DNA of 15,281 nt from WJMB01 sp964581465 (GTDB lineage Bacteria > RBG-13-66-14), in assembly GCA_964581465.1 (NCBI GenBank), contig CAZOOP010000057.1, positions 1 through 15,281 on the forward strand, read 5' to 3'. Below, in pieces: positions 6,516-13,249 of this stretch. The notes below the pieces were generated by a model. The model ran no database searches. It saw only the letters and a program-made list of their open reading frames with translations, and was not told where the DNA came from. Position numbers and translations under genes: made by a program. How positions within the stretch are numbered: position 1 is the first letter of the stretch; every line of letters starts with the position of its first letter.

Positions 6516-6855
6516 GGGATCATGGATCGTGTTCGGACCAAGTCAGGCTGGGAAAGTGCGGTTCGCTTGGTCCTCTCCACCTCCAGGAACCATCGGAAAT
6601 GCTCCGTTTTTGATCAACCACTCATTCGGTATGCCCTTACTGCTTGCTATTACTTCACTTAGACCAAAGTGGCACGCTGTCCTAAGGGTATATTCAAGTG
6701 TACTGGTAGCGAGATTTGCTACGGATCACGCCTATCTTGACCGCCACTTGTAACGAACTGCTCTGTGACAAGTATCTGAGAATCATAGCGCTTATTATCA
6801 GCAGGTTAGAATCATTATTCGGTCCGGATTCGGTCCGGACAGGGTTAATGAGGCC
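6516..6855 (+). mobile_element. MITE-like element, forward orientation
   Basis: A 340-bp copy. Its left end, GGGATCATGGATCGTG then TTCGGACC, and its right end, GGTCCGGACAGGG...GAGGCC, match the family's 24-bp terminal repeats. Internal landmarks are shared with other copies: TATGCCCTTA, TTGACCGCCACTT, and CTGTGACAAGTATCTGAGAA. The right end carries an 11-bp tandem duplication (ATTCGGTCCGG twice, 6817-6838). The flanking octamers TTTCGCCG and TTCCACAA no longer match well, so this looks like an older insertion. It lies 130 bases upstream of the TPR operon start. Confidence 0.8.
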
Positions 6856-7580
6856 TTCCACAATTGGTATTGAAGGTCCTAGATTCACGTACGCCCGGAA
6901 TTGAGCGCCATACCGCGCACACTCAACCCACCGCCCGTTAAACGTCTCCTGGTTGCGGTAAAACAAGGGCAATTATCACCGCAAATGAACAGATAACGCT
7001 TGTCCTGAGAGCGGTGTTCAAGGCGGCTTTAATACTCACTCCGTAATAGCAGCTACTCGATAAGGCAATTAGCCGATGGGATTAACACTCGTTCATTGAC
7101 CGGCACTTGTAGCTAATAGATTCCCATTCAATGCTTTTTGCATACTTTACAGGCTTTATCATACAACCGATTCGTGGCGATCAAATTCGCCTTGTTATTC
7201 TTGTTCTTAGCATAGCCTTGTGCGAGGCTCGAGGCTGTAGGTTCGGCCGAAAGGTTTTAGTGCTGATAGTGAGTGTTATGCTGGCGGCGGGCTGTAGCGT
7301 GATTTGCGACCTGTATCAGCTAACCGGCCTTACGAGTTGACGCCGTGCGTCGAGTACGTTTTCATAGCTCTATTCCCAGATGAGACTATCCCGGTTACCA
7401 ATCCGGTTACCAATGTTGGTCCAGTTTCTTGTGATGATACCTTTGTGATGATCCCTTGTGGAATAGGCTTTCCACCGTAAGACAAACGACGGGTCCGGAG
7501 ACCGGAAAAGCCCCTAACTGCTTAGCGGGTGTATATATCCACCGATTCAGTTTATCCTCGCGAGGCGGGTAAGTCAAGGG
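6856..7580. other. Gene-free stretch with a possible decayed element and short tandem repeats
   Basis: No convincing gene is present. The composition is AT-richer than the genes. At 7093-7109 the sequence TTGACCGGCACTTGTA nearly equals the internal landmark of the element at 6516 (TTGACCGCCACTTGTA), suggesting an eroded further copy, but no terminal repeats survive. A 69-codon open frame at 7131-7340 has no ribosome binding site and was not accepted. Two short tandem repeats lie at 7391-7414 and 7429-7452. Confidence 0.5.
7391..7414. repeat. 12-bp tandem duplication
   Basis: CCGGTTACCAAT occurs twice head to tail. A second pair, TTGTGATGAT at 7429-7438 and 7443-7452 (14-bp period), follows immediately. 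Both are noncoding and look like slippage duplications. Confidence 0.85.
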
Positions 7581-7585
7581 GTTGA

Positions 7586-7615
7586 TTGTAAGCCCGCGGT
7601 CGGGCGTGCTATACT
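7586..7615 (+). promoter_or_regulatory. Candidate sigma-70 promoter with extended -10 for the barrel genes
   Basis: TGCTATACT gives a -10 of TATACT (7610-7615) with the TG extension at 7607-7608. A weak -35, TTGTAA (7586-7591), lies 18 bases upstream. It is about 115 bases before the barrel gene at 7731. The same nonamer TGCTATACT recurs at 9523-9531. Confidence 0.5.
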
Positions 7616-7730
7616 GCATTAATCCGCCGTCGCGGTGGAGGAGACGAACGAAACCCGGACATCGACAGCGGTCGCGACCGTTCTCGATTCAACCGTGTGA
7701 CCATTGACCGCAGCTTCCCAGGAGGTTTAG

Positions 7731-8393
7731 ATGCGGCACCTCAGTTTGCGCTTGACGATGCTCGTGGTGGTGTTCGGCCTGCTGGCGGCCCTGCCGGCCC
7801 TGGCCGAGGATCCCGACGAGGCCACCTACGATCCCGGCGACGACAACGAATACGGCGAGACCGACCCGACCCCCCAGGTGATGAACCACCACCGGGCCGG
7901 TGCCTTCTCCGGCGGCCTCTACCTGGGCGGTATGACCTGGCCCCGCCAGGACGATGACGGCGATCCCTACGGCAACGACGCCGGCGGCTTCCTGGTCGGC
8001 TTGCGCGGGCAGTACTACTTCATCGACAACCTGGCCGCCTTCGCCAATATCGACTTCTCCTTCGGCGAGTACACCATGATGACCCGGGTGGCCCTGGGCG
8101 CCCAGTACAACATCCCCATCAGCACCGACTTCACCGCCTTCGTCGGCGCCGGGCTTGCCCTGGATATGGGCTCTTGGGACGAGTTTCCCTACGAGGATCG
8201 CGAGGACGACGACCCGGACAATCGCAACGCCGAGTTCTACCAGGACGGCAGCCGGACCAATGTGGGCTTCAACGCCACCGGCGGCATCGAGTTCTTCCTG
8301 ACCGAAGACATCTCGCTGCGTCCCGCCGTGGGACTGGACTTCGCCGGCAGCCTGCACCTGGTCTACGGCCTGGGCGCCAGCTACTACCTCTAA
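7731..8393 (+). CDS. Outer-membrane beta-barrel protein
   Basis: A 220-residue exported protein. Residues 1-25 form a signal peptide (LTMLVVVFGLLAALPALA, cleavage before EDPDE). A short acidic, disordered linker (EDPDEATYDPGDDNEYGE) leads into alternating amphipathic strands: AGAFSGGLYLGGMTW, GGFLVGLRGQYYF, AAFANIDFSFGEY, TRVALGAQYNIPI, TAFVGAGLALDMG, FNATGGIEFFL, SLRPAVGLDFAG and LVYGLGASYYL. This is the pattern of a small 8-stranded OmpA- or OmpW-type barrel, ending with aromatic residues. A long acidic loop (WDEFPYEDREDDDPDN) would face outside and could bind cations. A strong ribosome site, AGGAGG, precedes the ATG. It is followed three bases later by a second barrel gene, so the two form an operon. 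The exact family and any ligand are unknown. Confidence 0.8.
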   Translation: MRHLSLRLTMLVVVFGLLAALPALAEDPDEATYDPGDDNEYGETDPTPQVMNHHRAGAFSGGLYLGGMTWPRQDDDGDPYGNDAGGFLVGLRGQYYFIDNLAAFANIDFSFGEYTMMTRVALGAQYNIPISTDFTAFVGAGLALDMGSWDEFPYEDREDDDPDNRNAEFYQDGSRTNVGFNATGGIEFFLTEDISLRPAVGLDFAGSLHLVYGLGASYYL

Positions 8394-8396
8394 GCC

Positions 8397-8900
8397 GTGC
8401 AGCGTCGCGTTCCGATCATCCTCTTATCGGCCCTGGCCCTGGTCGACGCCGCCCTCGCCGGCGGCGTCGCCGGTATGGCCCTCGGCGTGGAGGCCTACAG
8501 CGCCCCGGAAGGCGAGAACCACTTCCGCTACCTGATCGAGTTCGAGATCTTTCCCACCCGGGGACGCTGGTTCATCGCCGCGGCCTACGAGGTCAACCCT
8601 GACACCTGGGACAGCAACCGCCTCTCGCTGGGCGGCGGCTACCGCCTGCCCCTGGCCGACGACCATGACCTGCGCCTGGAGCTGGACTGCGGGATGACCT
8701 ACCCCCTGGCCCACGACTGGTGGGGCTGGAGCCGGCGCGTTGACAACGCCTGGTGGGGTGTGGGGCTGGACGCCCGCTGGCAGTGGGAGTTCACGCCGGG
8801 TCTGGCGCTGGAGCTGGGCCTGCGTCCCGAGATAGCCTTCCGCGACGGCGAGGGACTCTTTCCCGTCACCGCTCTGGCGGGCTTTGTCCTGTATCCCTAG
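8397..8900 (+). CDS. Second outer-membrane beta-barrel-like protein
   Basis: A 167-residue protein with a signal peptide at 1-21 (VPIILLSALALVDAALA). It is followed by alternating strands such as GVAGMALGVEAYSA, FRYLIEFEIFPT, RWFIAAAYEVNP, NRLSLGGGYRLPL, LRLELDCGMTYPL, WWGVGLDARWQWEF, ALELGLRPEIAF and VTALAGFVLYP. The strand length and aromatic girdles (WWGWSRR, NAWWGVG) suggest a small outer-membrane barrel. The start is GTG, three bases after the upstream stop, with no separate Shine-Dalgarno, so translational coupling is likely. It shares no obvious sequence with its neighbour, but both are the same kind of protein and probably work or are expressed together. A strong hairpin terminator follows at 9011. 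Function is not recognisable. Confidence 0.72.
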   Translation: MQRRVPIILLSALALVDAALAGGVAGMALGVEAYSAPEGENHFRYLIEFEIFPTRGRWFIAAAYEVNPDTWDSNRLSLGGGYRLPLADDHDLRLELDCGMTYPLAHDWWGWSRRVDNAWWGVGLDARWQWEFTPGLALELGLRPEIAFRDGEGLFPVTALAGFVLYP

Positions 8901-9010
8901 CCGCGGCGTGTGTGCGTAGTAATCAAACACCGGGGGCACGATCGACGTCGGTCCGGCGGCTGGTGATCCTGCTCGTTCCCGTGGTGAAACAAGAGACCAG
9001 GGGCCGCAGT

Positions 9011-9045
9011 ATCAAGACGGGACCGCCAAGCGGTCCCGTCTTGAT
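9011..9045. terminator. Strong bidirectional terminator
   Basis: A perfect 16-bp stem (9011-9026 with 9030-9045, arms beginning ATCAAGACGGG and ending CCCGTCTTGAT) closes a 3-base CAA loop. It lies between the convergent barrel operon and the minus-strand membrane protein gene ending at 9067, so it probably serves both. Confidence 0.85.
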
Positions 9046-9066
9046 TATGAATCTTCGGAGTCGGGT

Positions 9067-9303
9067 TTAGTCGCCGCGGACCATCAGCAGACCGATCAGG
9101 ATGGCCAGATAACCCAGCCAGCCCAGGACACCCAACAGCATTCCGAGACCGATGCCGAACAGGGGCAGCAGCATGACCAGGAACTGAAGGATGAAACCGA
9201 CCATCAGCAGCAAGAAGGGGGTGTTCTTCTTCTTGGTATAGGCCATGATGGAAGCCACGGCGATCAGGCCGGTGAGAATAGCGGGAAGATAGAACAGGAA
9301 CAT
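9067..9303 (-). CDS. Small three-helix membrane protein
   Basis: A 78-residue protein that is nearly all membrane. Helix 1 is FLFYLPAILTGLIAVASIM (about 2-20), then a basic turn YTKKKN, helix 2 is FLLLMVGFILQFLVMLLPLF, and a third hydrophobic span runs from GIGLGMLLGV to YLAILIGLLMV, ending RGD. The ATG at 9303 is chosen over an upstream start because CAGGAGG sits at the right distance before it. The TKKK turn suggests that loop faces the cytoplasm, with the N-terminus outside. It faces a divergent gene at 9669 encoding a protein with the same layout and a similar ending (MVRGD versus AIRNG), so the two may be old paralogues. No function can be assigned. Confidence 0.75.
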   Translation of the reverse strand: MFLFYLPAILTGLIAVASIMAYTKKKNTPFLLLMVGFILQFLVMLLPLFGIGLGMLLGVLGWLGYLAILIGLLMVRGD

Positions 9304-9502
9304 GGGTGCCTCCTGGAGAATACCTGGATGGTGGAGGGGTGGCGGCGCCGGATTCCAATCCCGGTGAGCCCCGACCCCGTTCGTCCCCTGTATCGATGGG
9401 GGTACATACGTCTTGAGTAAGGTACCCGAAGACTGGTTGCCAGTCAAGCGTTAAGTTGCGCCTAAACTACATGCTACCAGAGTGATGGATTTGCTGACCC
9501 GC

Positions 9503-9531
9503 TTGCCGGGTTCTGGACCCTCTGCTATACT
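9503..9531 (+). promoter_or_regulatory. Candidate sigma-70 promoter with extended -10
   Basis: -35 TTGCCG (9503-9508), a 17-base spacer, and -10 TATACT (9526-9531) preceded by TGC. It lies about 137 bases upstream of the membrane protein gene at 9669, implying a long leader. The -10 nonamer equals that of the barrel-gene promoter. Confidence 0.6.
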
Positions 9532-9668
9532 AGTCATGCTGCCCGTGTTCGTTTTCTGCGGCACTACCTCACAGACCGCTCACCACAGAAACAGAACATG
9601 ATCTGATTGCGACGAGTTTGCGATCCTAGTAACCACCGACCTCAACCCCCGGACCACCTGGAGGAAGA

Positions 9669-9941
9669 ATGCCGACCGATACCGTCAGTCTCGGGATCAC
9701 CTTTAATCTAATGTGGGTCGTGATGGGGCTGATCCTTTTAGCCGGCTTGCTGGGCATCATCGCCTGGTTCAAGACCGGTCACGGCTCCATCGCCTTCATC
9801 GCCATCGGCACCGTGCTGATCGGCGTATCGCTGCTGCTGCAGATTCTGGGCGTCAACATCCCGCTGCTGCTCTATATCACCTGGTTCACCGCACCGGTGC
9901 TCTTCGGAGTAGGCTTCGTCATCGCCATCCGCAACGGCTGA
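9669..9941 (+). CDS. Small three-helix membrane protein
   Basis: A 90-residue integral membrane protein. Predicted helices are FNLMWVVMGLILLAGLLGII (about 12-31), IAFIAIGTVLIGVSLLLQIL (about 41-60) and LLLYITWFTAPVLFGVGFVI (about 66-85). The first turn is WFKTGHGS and the tail is RNG. A clear ribosome site, GGAGGAAG, stands just before the ATG. It is monocistronic, with its own promoter candidate at 9503 and a terminator at 9969. Its layout resembles the divergently encoded protein at 9067-9303: an opening helix, short basic turn, second helix, and third helix with an Arg near the end. I do not recognise a family and no catalytic residues are visible. Confidence 0.78.
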   Translation: MPTDTVSLGITFNLMWVVMGLILLAGLLGIIAWFKTGHGSIAFIAIGTVLIGVSLLLQILGVNIPLLLYITWFTAPVLFGVGFVIAIRNG

Positions 9942-9968
9942 GGACCTTATCGCATCATTTGTGCGCCG

Positions 9969-9995
9969 GGAACGGGTTTCGACCCGTTCCTTGTC
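9969..9995 (+). terminator. Intrinsic terminator with TTCG loop
   Basis: GGAACGGGT (9969-9977) pairs with ACCCGTTCC (9982-9990) around a TTCG tetraloop, followed by TTGTCTATT. It lies 28 bases after the stop of the membrane protein gene at 9669-9941. Confidence 0.85.
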
Positions 9996-10110
9996 TATTG
10001 ACCGGTACTCAACTATCCTTGACGTATCATGGCGCCTCTTTGCACATCATGGCGCATTGGCTGGTAAGTCTATGTGTTATCCAGCGATGATTACCGCCAC
10101 ACCCGTCCAA

Positions 10111-10138
10111 CGGTGTTGAAACAGCGGTGTTGAAACAG
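10111..10138. repeat. 14-bp tandem duplication
   Basis: CGGTGTTGAAACAG occurs twice in direct contact (10111-10124 and 10125-10138), abutting the terminator stem at 10136. It is noncoding. Confidence 0.85.
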
Positions 10139-10173
10139 ACGAGGACGGAACCTTGAAGTTCCGTCCTCGTCTG
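10136..10173 (-). terminator. Terminator for the Asp-Gly lipoprotein gene
   Basis: A perfect 16-bp stem (10136-10151 with 10158-10173, arms CAGACGAGGACGGAAC and its complement) closes a CTTGAA loop. Read on the minus strand it is followed by TTTCAAC. It lies 35 bases beyond the stop of the gene at 10209-10859. Confidence 0.82.
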
Positions 10174-10208
10174 ATTGCCGGATAGTCCTGTTGCCTTCAA
10201 GTCGCCGT

Positions 10209-10859
10209 TTACCAGGTCAGCACCTCGAGGATTTCGTTGTCATCGGCGTCCACGGTGACGATGCCGAAAGGATCGCCGGCGCTGTCGTAGTAGGTCAGAC
10301 GGGCCAGGTTGTCGGCGTCGGGCCATTGATCGCCCTTGTCGGACTTGACCTCGAGGGAGCGGGAGTTCCATTGCTCGTCGGTCTGACCGGTCAGGGCGGT
10401 GTCAGCGGCGCTGATCCAGCCAGAGGCGTCGGTGTAGTCGTCGATGGCGGCGGGCGCGTCAGTGCGCTCGTAAAGCTGGGTGTTGGTGCTCTCGTCGTAG
10501 TAGACCATCACGATCAGCGTGTTGTCGCCGGTGGCCGTATCGTCGTAATAGGTGAGGTTCCAGCTCAAGCCCGCGGGAATCTGGCCGTCGTCGGTGGTGT
10601 CGTTGGCGGCGATGGTCACCAGCTCGCCGTCGGGCAGCTCGGTATCGCGCAGGGGGTTGGCGAGGTCCAAGGACCAACTGAGGGTACGGTCGGGTTCGTC
10701 GCCGTCGCCGTCGCCATCGCCATCGCCGTCGCCGTCGCCGTCGCCGTCACCGTCGCCGTCGTCATCGGAGCCCGTGCCGGTGTCGCAGGCGGTGAAGAGC
10801 AGCAGACTGAAAGCGAAGAGGACTATCAACAGCAGAAACATGATTCTCTTGAAAGACAC
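10209..10859 (-). CDS. Lipoprotein with an Asp-Gly repeat linker
   Basis: A 216-residue predicted lipoprotein. The signal peptide ends in the lipobox LFTAC, with the lipidated Cys at 25 followed by Asp. An acidic run DTGTGSDDD leads to about eleven Asp-Gly pairs (residues ~30-54). A compact domain follows with LSWSLDLANPLRD, GLSWNLTYYDD, TLIVMVYYDES, YERTDAPAAID, ARLTYYDSAGDPFG and a final EILEVLTW. The repeated Y-Y-D and T-Y-Y-D strands suggest a beta-rich fold, but I recognise no family. Asp-rich DGDGD runs can bind calcium in other proteins; here it may only be a spacer. Start GTG at 10859 is supported by AAGGAGG five bases upstream and a good promoter at 10904. It is probably monocistronic. 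Confidence 0.85.
   Translation of the reverse strand: MSFKRIMFLLLIVLFAFSLLLFTACDTGTGSDDDGDGDGDGDGDGDGDGDGDGDEPDRTLSWSLDLANPLRDTELPDGELVTIAANDTTDDGQIPAGLSWNLTYYDDTATGDNTLIVMVYYDESTNTQLYERTDAPAAIDDYTDASGWISAADTALTGQTDEQWNSRSLEVKSDKGDQWPDADNLARLTYYDSAGDPFGIVTVDADDNEILEVLTW
10697..10768. repeat. Hexanucleotide microsatellite encoding Asp-Gly
   Basis: About eleven tandem copies of GCCGTC (plus strand), with a few GCCATC and ACCGTC variants, all inside the lipoprotein gene. Six-base units keep the frame, so slippage would lengthen or shorten the linker by Asp-Gly pairs without breaking the protein. Confidence 0.9.
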
Positions 10860-10903
10860 AGGGCCTCCTTGGTTGTCCAGCTCGGTGATTAGCCTTCGAC
10901 GAT

Positions 10904-10932
10904 ATCCTAGCGGCGGGATTGGCGGGTGTCAA
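10904..10932 (-). promoter_or_regulatory. Sigma-70 promoter for the Asp-Gly lipoprotein gene
   Basis: Read on the minus strand: consensus -35 TTGACA (10932-10927), a 17-base spacer, and -10 TAGGAT (10909-10904). It is 45 bases upstream of the GTG start. The consensus -35 with ideal spacing makes this the best promoter in the window. Confidence 0.65.
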
Positions 10933-11021
10933 GGGAGCGGTCAGATTGGAACCGATTCTGTCAAGATAACACAGCGGGAGCGGTGCCAGGCGTTTGCGAG
11001 TTATCCTGATCGTAGCGCGGC

Positions 11022-12083
11022 TCAGGCGCCCTCCTCGGGTCCCAGCTCATCTTCGATGATCCGCTCCAGCATCTCCTCGCCGCTCTCAGCGCCGTCGCCG
11101 GGACCCTCCTCTTCCGCGTACTCCTCGAGCTGTTGTCCGATGACGCCCAGGGCCAGCAACAGCTTGACCGCCGCCAGGCCCTCTTGGACTTCGTCGAGGC
11201 CGACTTCCGTGTACTCGTCGGGTTCCAGAGTCAGCCGGCTCCTGCCGCCGCCGAAGCCGTAATCCAGCAGCTCCACGGTCAGCGTGTCGCTCTCCAGGTA
11301 GGGCACGGGCTCGGGAAAGCTCATCTCCAAACGGGTCAGACCGGTCAGCGGGACGCGGGTGCTGAACCAGGCTGTGGAGACACCGCCGGCGTACTCGACG
11401 TCCAGGGTCTGGCAGTCCAGCTTGCGCTCGCCGATCGTCAGCGCCTCGCGCCGTCCCGGACGGTAGGAGGGCATTTCCGCAGTGTACTCGTCGAGGTCCA
11501 GGTCGAGCCCGTCGCCCTCGGCCGTCAATATCTCATCGACCATCTCCAGAATCGGCGGGACCTCCTCGGCCAGCAGGGCCGTCACCGCGCCGATGTCCAC
11601 GTACTGTCCAATGACGCTGTCGCCGTCGTATAGCTCCAGGCGGAGCTCCTTGACCGGCTTGACCTCGATCAGTAGCTCCTCGAAAAGACTGCGAAGCTCT
11701 ACTGTGCCGAAGGACAGCAAGCGGTCCCGATAACCAGCGGCTTCGTCGCTTAGCTCCTCGAAGCGTCGCGGTTGCTCGATGCGCTGGCGGTGAAGCTCCA
11801 GCCGCTCGGTCAACGCTGTTTCCTCGATGAGCAGCGCCAGGGTGACCGTCGGACCCTCGGGACCGCGGAAAGCAGCCTCGAGCCAAAGGCAGGCTTCACC
11901 GCCGTACTCCTCGCTACCGGTGAGTCCCAGATAAAGCTCGCGGTCGGGATAGTCCGGGAAGCCATAAACGACCCATTGGCCGACGTCGGGGACCAAGGCG
12001 TTCTCGGGCTCTTCCCGCTCGCAGGCCAAACCGAGAAGCAGCAGGACCAGGATCACCAGGAAATAGGGCAAGGTCCGTCGCAT
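11022..12083 (-). CDS. Lipoprotein of unknown function
   Basis: A 353-residue predicted lipoprotein. Residues 1-20 are a signal peptide (LPYFLVILVLLLLGLAC), with the lipobox Cys at 21 followed by EREEPEN. The mature part begins with a strand-rich section, VGQWVVYGFPDY and YLGLTGSEEYGGEACLWLEAAF, reminiscent of lipoproteins of the type that carry GxWVxY...G...WLE motifs. A helical Glu/Leu-rich middle follows, then TIGERKLDCQTLDVEY, STAWFSTRVPLTGLTRLEMSF, and an acidic helical tail (AESGEEMLERIIEDELGPEEGA). The WFSxxVPLxGLxR section resembles a repeated theme in periplasmic carrier-like domains, but no named family is certain. The ATG at 12083 is preceded by GGAGG. The gene starts 76 bases from the nested inverted repeat that separates it from the propeller gene. 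Confidence 0.82.
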   Translation of the reverse strand: MRRTLPYFLVILVLLLLGLACEREEPENALVPDVGQWVVYGFPDYPDRELYLGLTGSEEYGGEACLWLEAAFRGPEGPTVTLALLIEETALTERLELHRQRIEQPRRFEELSDEAAGYRDRLLSFGTVELRSLFEELLIEVKPVKELRLELYDGDSVIGQYVDIGAVTALLAEEVPPILEMVDEILTAEGDGLDLDLDEYTAEMPSYRPGRREALTIGERKLDCQTLDVEYAGGVSTAWFSTRVPLTGLTRLEMSFPEPVPYLESDTLTVELLDYGFGGGRSRLTLEPDEYTEVGLDEVQEGLAAVKLLLALGVIGQQLEEYAEEEGPGDGAESGEEMLERIIEDELGPEEGA

Positions 12084-12158
12084 GGTTCCTCCAAAGAAAG
12101 GGGATGACCCTCGTTGCAAATGACGGGGCCAAGTGTGTGACTCCGGTCCCGCGACGCC

Positions 12159-12334
12159 GACGGCCGCGACCGCTTGCGACGGGTTTTGCCTGCTCCGGCG
12201 GCGGCTTTGGCACGTTTCTTGCGGAAGTGAACGCTCCTCCGGCTTCCCACTCCGCCCGGGCGCAAGAAACGTGCCAAAGCCGCCGCCGGGCTCCGTACCG
12301 TTGGGGGGGGGTGTTGGAAGCGGTCGCGGCCGTC
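12159..12334. repeat. Nested double inverted repeat between two minus-strand genes
   Basis: The inner arms are 29 bp and perfect: 12195-12223 (starts CCGGCGGCGGCTTTGGCACG) and 12261-12289, spaced by 37 bases. The outer arms are 17 bp and perfect: 12159-12175 (GACGGCCGCGACCGCTT) and 12318-12334. The outer right arm begins one base after the stop codon of the propeller gene. The 19 and 28 bases between outer and inner arms do not pair, and the right side contains a run of nine G (12303-12311). It can fold into a long cruciform or RNA hairpin. A terminator or processing role is plausible; no T run follows. Confidence 0.9.
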
Positions 12335-13249
12335 TCAGTCCATTGCGGGGAGGAAGGCCGGGTGGCCGAGGTCGATGCCGGGCAATAGGTCAAGCTCGCC
12401 GATTTCGCCGCTGTCGGTGTCCAGCCAACCGATCCTCGAGTGTTCGCCACGCTGGATGTGATAGAAGATCACGCCGGGGTACCAGTCCGGGTAGATCAGC
12501 GAGGCGGCAGGATCGACCAGCAGTTCGGCGACCTCCCCGGTTTCATAATCGAGAGTGTAAAGGTTGTAAGTTGCGCCGTCGCCGCGCTTCGAGGAGAAGA
12601 CCAGGGCGGTATCGTCCGGGGAGAAGGCGGCGTAGAGGTCGGCGGCCGGGTCCTCGGTTAGGCGCTCTTCGATGCCGGTCTCGGGAGTGTACAGGTAGAG
12701 CTCCCAGTTGTCGTCCCGGGTCGAGACGTAGGCGTAGCGGAGTCCGTCGGGGCTGAGGGCGGGGAAGAGGTTGTCGCCGGTGTCGGTGAGCGGTTGGCTC
12801 TCGCCGGTGAGGATTCGGCAGTCGTGGATGAGCCAGTTCTCAGCGTCCTCGCTGTGGTAGAGCAGGTAGTCGCCGGCGCCGCTGAGAGCCGGAAAAGCCT
12901 GGATGCCCGGGGCGTCGGTGAGCTGGACCAGGTCGACCAGCCGGTTGTTTGCGGTGAGGCGGGCGAGGTAGATTTCATCCTCGCCGGAGCGGTTGGAGGT
13001 GAAGACCAGCATTTCGCCTTCCGGGTCCAGCTCGGCGTCACCGTTGAAGGCCGGGGTCTCGGCGTCGAGGGCCGGGGTGTCGGTGAGCTGTATCGGCTCG
13101 CCGTCGGGTAGTTCGGCGATGAAGAGCTGCCAGCCGCTCTCGATACGGGCCTCGAAGACCAGGGTTCCGTCGGGGGGCGTGGCTAGTACGGGGAAAGTGA
13201 GGCAGAGACAGAGGAGGAGGCCGCAAAATAGTGGAGAGGCCGTCTTCAT
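12335..13249 (-). CDS. Secreted PD40 beta-propeller protein (TolB-like)
   Basis: A 304-residue protein exported by a signal peptide (residues 1-23, ending FPVLA). The mature part is a series of propeller blades, each a variant of the PD40/WD40-like motif: LDPEGEMLVFTSNRSGEDEI, LSGAGDYLLYHSEDAENWLI, LSPDGLRYAYVSTRDDNWEL and FSPDDTALVFSSKRGDG, with QLTDTP and RLTED linkers. The motif SPDG...S..R...IY belongs to the TolB C-terminal/DPP-IV propeller type, a protein-binding fold in the periplasm. Six or so blades are expected and the length fits a single propeller. The true start is the ATG at 13249 with GGAG upstream; a longer frame to 13396 adds an AT-rich leader with no signal peptide. No Tol-Pal genes are nearby, so it is unlikely to be TolB itself. 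Confidence 0.85.
   Translation of the reverse strand: MKTASPLFCGLLLCLCLTFPVLATPPDGTLVFEARIESGWQLFIAELPDGEPIQLTDTPALDAETPAFNGDAELDPEGEMLVFTSNRSGEDEIYLARLTANNRLVDLVQLTDAPGIQAFPALSGAGDYLLYHSEDAENWLIHDCRILTGESQPLTDTGDNLFPALSPDGLRYAYVSTRDDNWELYLYTPETGIEERLTEDPAADLYAAFSPDDTALVFSSKRGDGATYNLYTLDYETGEVAELLVDPAASLIYPDWYPGVIFYHIQRGEHSRIGWLDTDSGEIGELDLLPGIDLGHPAFLPAMD

Noticed and set aside
7131..7340. 69-residue open frame containing a lipobox-like VSVMLAAGCS
   Set aside because: No ribosome binding site at its start, AT-rich surroundings with decayed repeats, and only 12 residues after the cysteine. A chance frame or a heavily eroded lipoprotein is more likely.
10697..10768. Possible CRISPR-like array
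   Set aside because: The unit is a contiguous six-base repeat without spacers, inside a coding region. No cas genes or spaced repeats occur anywhere in the window.
10191..10892. 233-residue plus-strand frame opposite the Asp-Gly lipoprotein gene
   Set aside because: Its AVAVAVAV run is the antisense reading of the hexanucleotide repeat. The minus strand has the promoter, ribosome site, signal peptide and terminator.
12335..13249. Assignment of the propeller protein as TolB
   Set aside because: The blades are TolB-like, but the N-terminal TolB domain is missing, the length is too short, and no tol or pal gene is adjacent.
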